From Clostridia bacterium (GTDB lineage Bacteria; Bacillota_E; SLMV01; PUMD01), in NCBI GenBank assembly GCA_007128555.1, contig SKXF01000210.1, forward strand, positions 1 to 7,326: 7,326 nt of DNA, written 5' to 3'. The translations under genes were made by a program, and so were the position numbers. Each line of letters begins with the position of its first letter. The first letter of the stretch is position 1. A model generated the notes under the pieces. It was not told the DNA's origin, did no database searches, and was given only the letters and a program-made list of their open reading frames with translations. Below are positions 5,520-7,326 of this stretch, one piece after another.

Positions 5520-5542
5520 GGAACGGTCAGGCACAGGCACGC

Positions 5543-5560
5543 AAAAAAGGCGTTACGCCT
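5543..5560 (-). terminator. Small intrinsic terminator or attenuator directly after the binding-protein gene
   Basis: AGGCG-TAA-CGCCT is followed at once by U residues (5548-5543, six in all, the first one closing the stem). It begins one base after the TGA at 5564-5562, so a ribosome at the stop codon would cover it. Partial termination would lower permease expression relative to the binding protein. The stem is only 5 bp, so strength is uncertain. Confidence 0.6.
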
Positions 5561-5561
5561 C

Positions 5562-7238
5562 TCACTTATCGAGCCAGGCCTCGTGCAGGAAGTACAGGTT
5601 GTAGTTGTACAGGTGGTAGTCGTTGACCCATGGCTGGGCCGCGTTGAAGTTGGCCTCGTTCCACAGGAAGAACATGATCATGTGCTCCCGCATCAGGTCC
5701 TGGTACTCGCTGATAAGCTCCACGCGCGTGGCCTCGTCAACCTCCTCGCCGAAGGAGTCCAGGAGATAGTCGATTCTCTCGGAGACCTCGGCCAGCTCGG
5801 GCTGATGCTCGATCTGGAAAATGTTCCAGTGCCGCCCTGAACGGATGTTGGAGGAGGCCGTGTAGTTGGTCCAGACACTACCGTACAGGATCCAGTAGGT
5901 GAGATCGTAGTCGCCTGCGCGGCAGGCATCGAGATAGGCTCCCCACTCTAAGGTGGTCATCTCGGCGTCAATACCCACATCCTGAAGCTGCTCATGGATA
6001 ATCTGGCTCATGAGCACCCGCTCCTCCCGGTCGGAGGTCAGGATGTTCAGGGTCAGGGTCTCACCGTCACGCACGCGGATGCCGTCGTCACCCATGACCC
6101 AGCCGGCATCGTCGAGCAGTTCTCCTGCCTTGGCGAGGTTGTAGTCGATCAGGGGCAGGCGATCGGGATACAGCGGAGTGACCGGGGGCAGGCCGACGTT
6201 GCTCTTCTCTGCCGCTCCGAGGAGGATCTCTTCGATAATGAGATCACGGTCGATGGCGTGGGCAACAGCCTGGCGGACCCGGAGATCCGTCATGGGGCCA
6301 TCGGCAAGGTTCATGGCAAGCATGGCGTTACTGGGCGTCAGGCGCCGTTCGATGACGATGCCGGCGTCCTCCATCCGGTCCACATCGGCGGGGGTGATGG
6401 CGTAGTTGTATGCCAGGTCAATGCTGCCGGCCTCCAGCTCGAGGTGCTGGGTGCTGTCCTCGGGAATGATCCTGATGCGAAGCCCGTCCAACAGGGGAGC
6501 ACCCCTCCAGTGGTCATCAAAGCGGACCATCTCGATCTGGCTGTCGGCGGCATAGGACTTGAACTGGAAGGGGCCTGTGCCCACGGGATGGCGGGCAAAG
6601 GCATCGTCGCCCTTGTCCTGCACGGCAGTTGGGCTCACCATGTAATGTGCCGAGACCGATGCCTCCCAGAAGATGTCCACCCGGAGCATGTTCATCTGGA
6701 CCGTGAACTCATCGATGGCCTCGATACTCTCCAGGCGGTCTACGATGTGAGGATGCTCGTTGGCATTAAAGTCGGGATCGAGAAAACGCTCATAGTTGAA
6801 CACGACCGCATCGGCGTTGAACGGCGTGCCATCGTGGAAGACCACGTCTTCCCGCAGGTACCAGGTGAAGGTGAGGCCATCCTCACTGATATCCCAGTCC
6901 CGCGCAAGGGCCGGCTGGATCTCTTCTTCCACGCCACCGTCATCAACACCAACGATGGTCAGGCCATCGAACATGTAGGCAATGCCCTGCCGGGTATTCC
7001 AGTCGGCCTGCAGGTGGGGATCGAGGGCGACGGGATCGGCGCTGACCGCGATGACCAGGGTTCCCCCCTCTTTCGGACCCTCATCGACGGGTTCTTCGGT
7101 CTCCTCTTCCTCCTCCACTTCTTCCTCGGTATCCTCCGGTTCGGTCGGCTCCTCAGCCTGCTGTCCGCACCCTCCGATCGTCAACGTAAGGGCCAGAGCG
7201 AATACCATGACAATCGCAAGCAGTTTCATTCTTTTCAA
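5562..7238 (-). CDS. ABC transporter substrate-binding lipoprotein, family 5 (peptide/nickel type)
   Basis: This is the extracytoplasmic receptor that captures the substrate for the two permeases downstream. The 558-residue product begins with a lipoprotein signal: basic MKRMK, a hydrophobic core, and the lipobox I21-G-G-C24, so C24 should be lipid-anchored. A very acidic linker follows (about 29-54, mostly Glu with some Pro and Thr). The mature family 5 fold begins at GGTLVIAVSADPVALDPH (58-75). The family signature ARDWDISEDGLTFTWYLRED runs from about 112 to 131 and continues as VVFHDGTPFNADAVVFNYER. HPVGTGPFQF, AVAHAIDRDLI and DYNLAKAGELLDDAGW occur later in the usual order. The start is TTG at 7238, with GGAGGGG five bases upstream; the ATG at 7229 is too far from that site. 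The protein is intact and strikingly acidic. Its ligand (di- or oligopeptide, glutathione, nickel-chelate or other) cannot be assigned. Confidence 0.93.
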   Translation of the reverse strand: MKRMKLLAIVMVFALALTLTIGGCGQQAEEPTEPEDTEEEVEEEEETEEPVDEGPKEGGTLVIAVSADPVALDPHLQADWNTRQGIAYMFDGLTIVGVDDGGVEEEIQPALARDWDISEDGLTFTWYLREDVVFHDGTPFNADAVVFNYERFLDPDFNANEHPHIVDRLESIEAIDEFTVQMNMLRVDIFWEASVSAHYMVSPTAVQDKGDDAFARHPVGTGPFQFKSYAADSQIEMVRFDDHWRGAPLLDGLRIRIIPEDSTQHLELEAGSIDLAYNYAITPADVDRMEDAGIVIERRLTPSNAMLAMNLADGPMTDLRVRQAVAHAIDRDLIIEEILLGAAEKSNVGLPPVTPLYPDRLPLIDYNLAKAGELLDDAGWVMGDDGIRVRDGETLTLNILTSDREERVLMSQIIHEQLQDVGIDAEMTTLEWGAYLDACRAGDYDLTYWILYGSVWTNYTASSNIRSGRHWNIFQIEHQPELAEVSERIDYLLDSFGEEVDEATRVELISEYQDLMREHMIMFFLWNEANFNAAQPWVNDYHLYNYNLYFLHEAWLDK

Positions 7239-7263
7239 TGTTACCCCTCCCTCAAATACACGG

Positions 7264-7294
7264 ATTCAACATGAAGTTCGGAAATTCCTTCTTT
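7264..7294 (-). promoter_or_regulatory. Candidate promoter of the ABC importer operon, similar to the flgB one
   Basis: AAAGAAGGA (7294-7286), 13 bases, then ATGTTGAAT (7272-7264) repeats the layout seen before flgB (AAAGAAGGA, 12 bases, ATGTCGAAT). It resembles a sigma-H promoter and would place the start near 7257, about 20 bases before the TTG and just ahead of the ribosome binding site. The box TGTTGAA differs from a Spo0A box by one base. The remaining bases to 7326 show no gene. Confidence 0.4.
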
Positions 7295-7326
7295 CGGGCC
7301 AATTTTGTCCGCCAGGGCCCTCCGAT

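Noticed and set aside
5994..7274. 426-codon open frame on the plus strand
   Set aside because: It is the antisense of the binding-protein gene. Its composition is that of a complementary-strand shadow in GC-rich DNA, and no domain is recognisable.
1..7326. CRISPR array, tRNA or rRNA genes, insertion sequences
   Set aside because: No direct-repeat array, tRNA-like cloverleaf, rRNA stretch, transposase motif or terminal inverted repeats were seen on either strand. The deletion junctions have no IS remnants beside them.

Overview
The window reads almost entirely on the minus strand. It holds two adjacent, separately controlled transcription units. GC content is high in the genes and lower in the intergenic stretches. 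Strong GGAGG ribosome binding sites, TTG and GTG starts, the order flgB-flgC-fliE ... flhF-flhG-PilZ-sigma28, and a c-di-GMP riboswitch in front of flgB (as in Clostridioides difficile) together suggest a motile or formerly motile member of the Bacillota, probably a high-GC Clostridia-like lineage. The assignment is an inference and no species is recognised.

Right part (7326 to about 3460, transcribed leftward): a peptide-type ABC importer. A family 5 substrate-binding lipoprotein comes first (5562-7238), followed by two permeases of the DppB/OppB (4473-5426) and DppC/OppC (3559-4452) types. A small U-tailed terminator and a strong second hairpin lie between the lipoprotein and the permeases, which fits higher expression of the binding protein than of the membrane parts. 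A long hairpin follows the last permease. No ATPase gene is in view.

Middle (about 3460 to 3128): a 430-bp control region for the flagellar operon. Read leftward it holds an AT-rich patch, a bipartite promoter-like element resembling sigma-H promoters and containing a perfect Spo0A-type box, a class I cyclic-di-GMP (GEMM-I) riboswitch aptamer, and an intrinsic terminator ending two bases before the flgB start codon. An 11-bp pairing between the aptamer and the 5' half of the terminator supplies an antiterminator, so the element is predicted to be an OFF switch: c-di-GMP shuts flagellar transcription down.

Left part (3127 to 1): a flagellar operon with its middle missing. flgB and flgC are intact and the next gene, fliE, starts normally but is cut after about 46 codons. 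Its sequence then runs directly into flhF at the Lys of the P-loop. That flhF fragment is in turn fused in frame to the C-terminal half of flhG, after which an intact PilZ/YcgR c-di-GMP receptor and a sigma-28 (FliA/SigD) gene follow. The sigma gene runs off the left edge. The two internal junctions remove everything normally found between fliE and flhF, plus the end of flhF and the start of flhG, while keeping the order of what remains. Either this is a decaying flagellar operon that kept its c-di-GMP-controlled head and its regulatory tail, or the assembly has skipped sequence; the window alone cannot decide.
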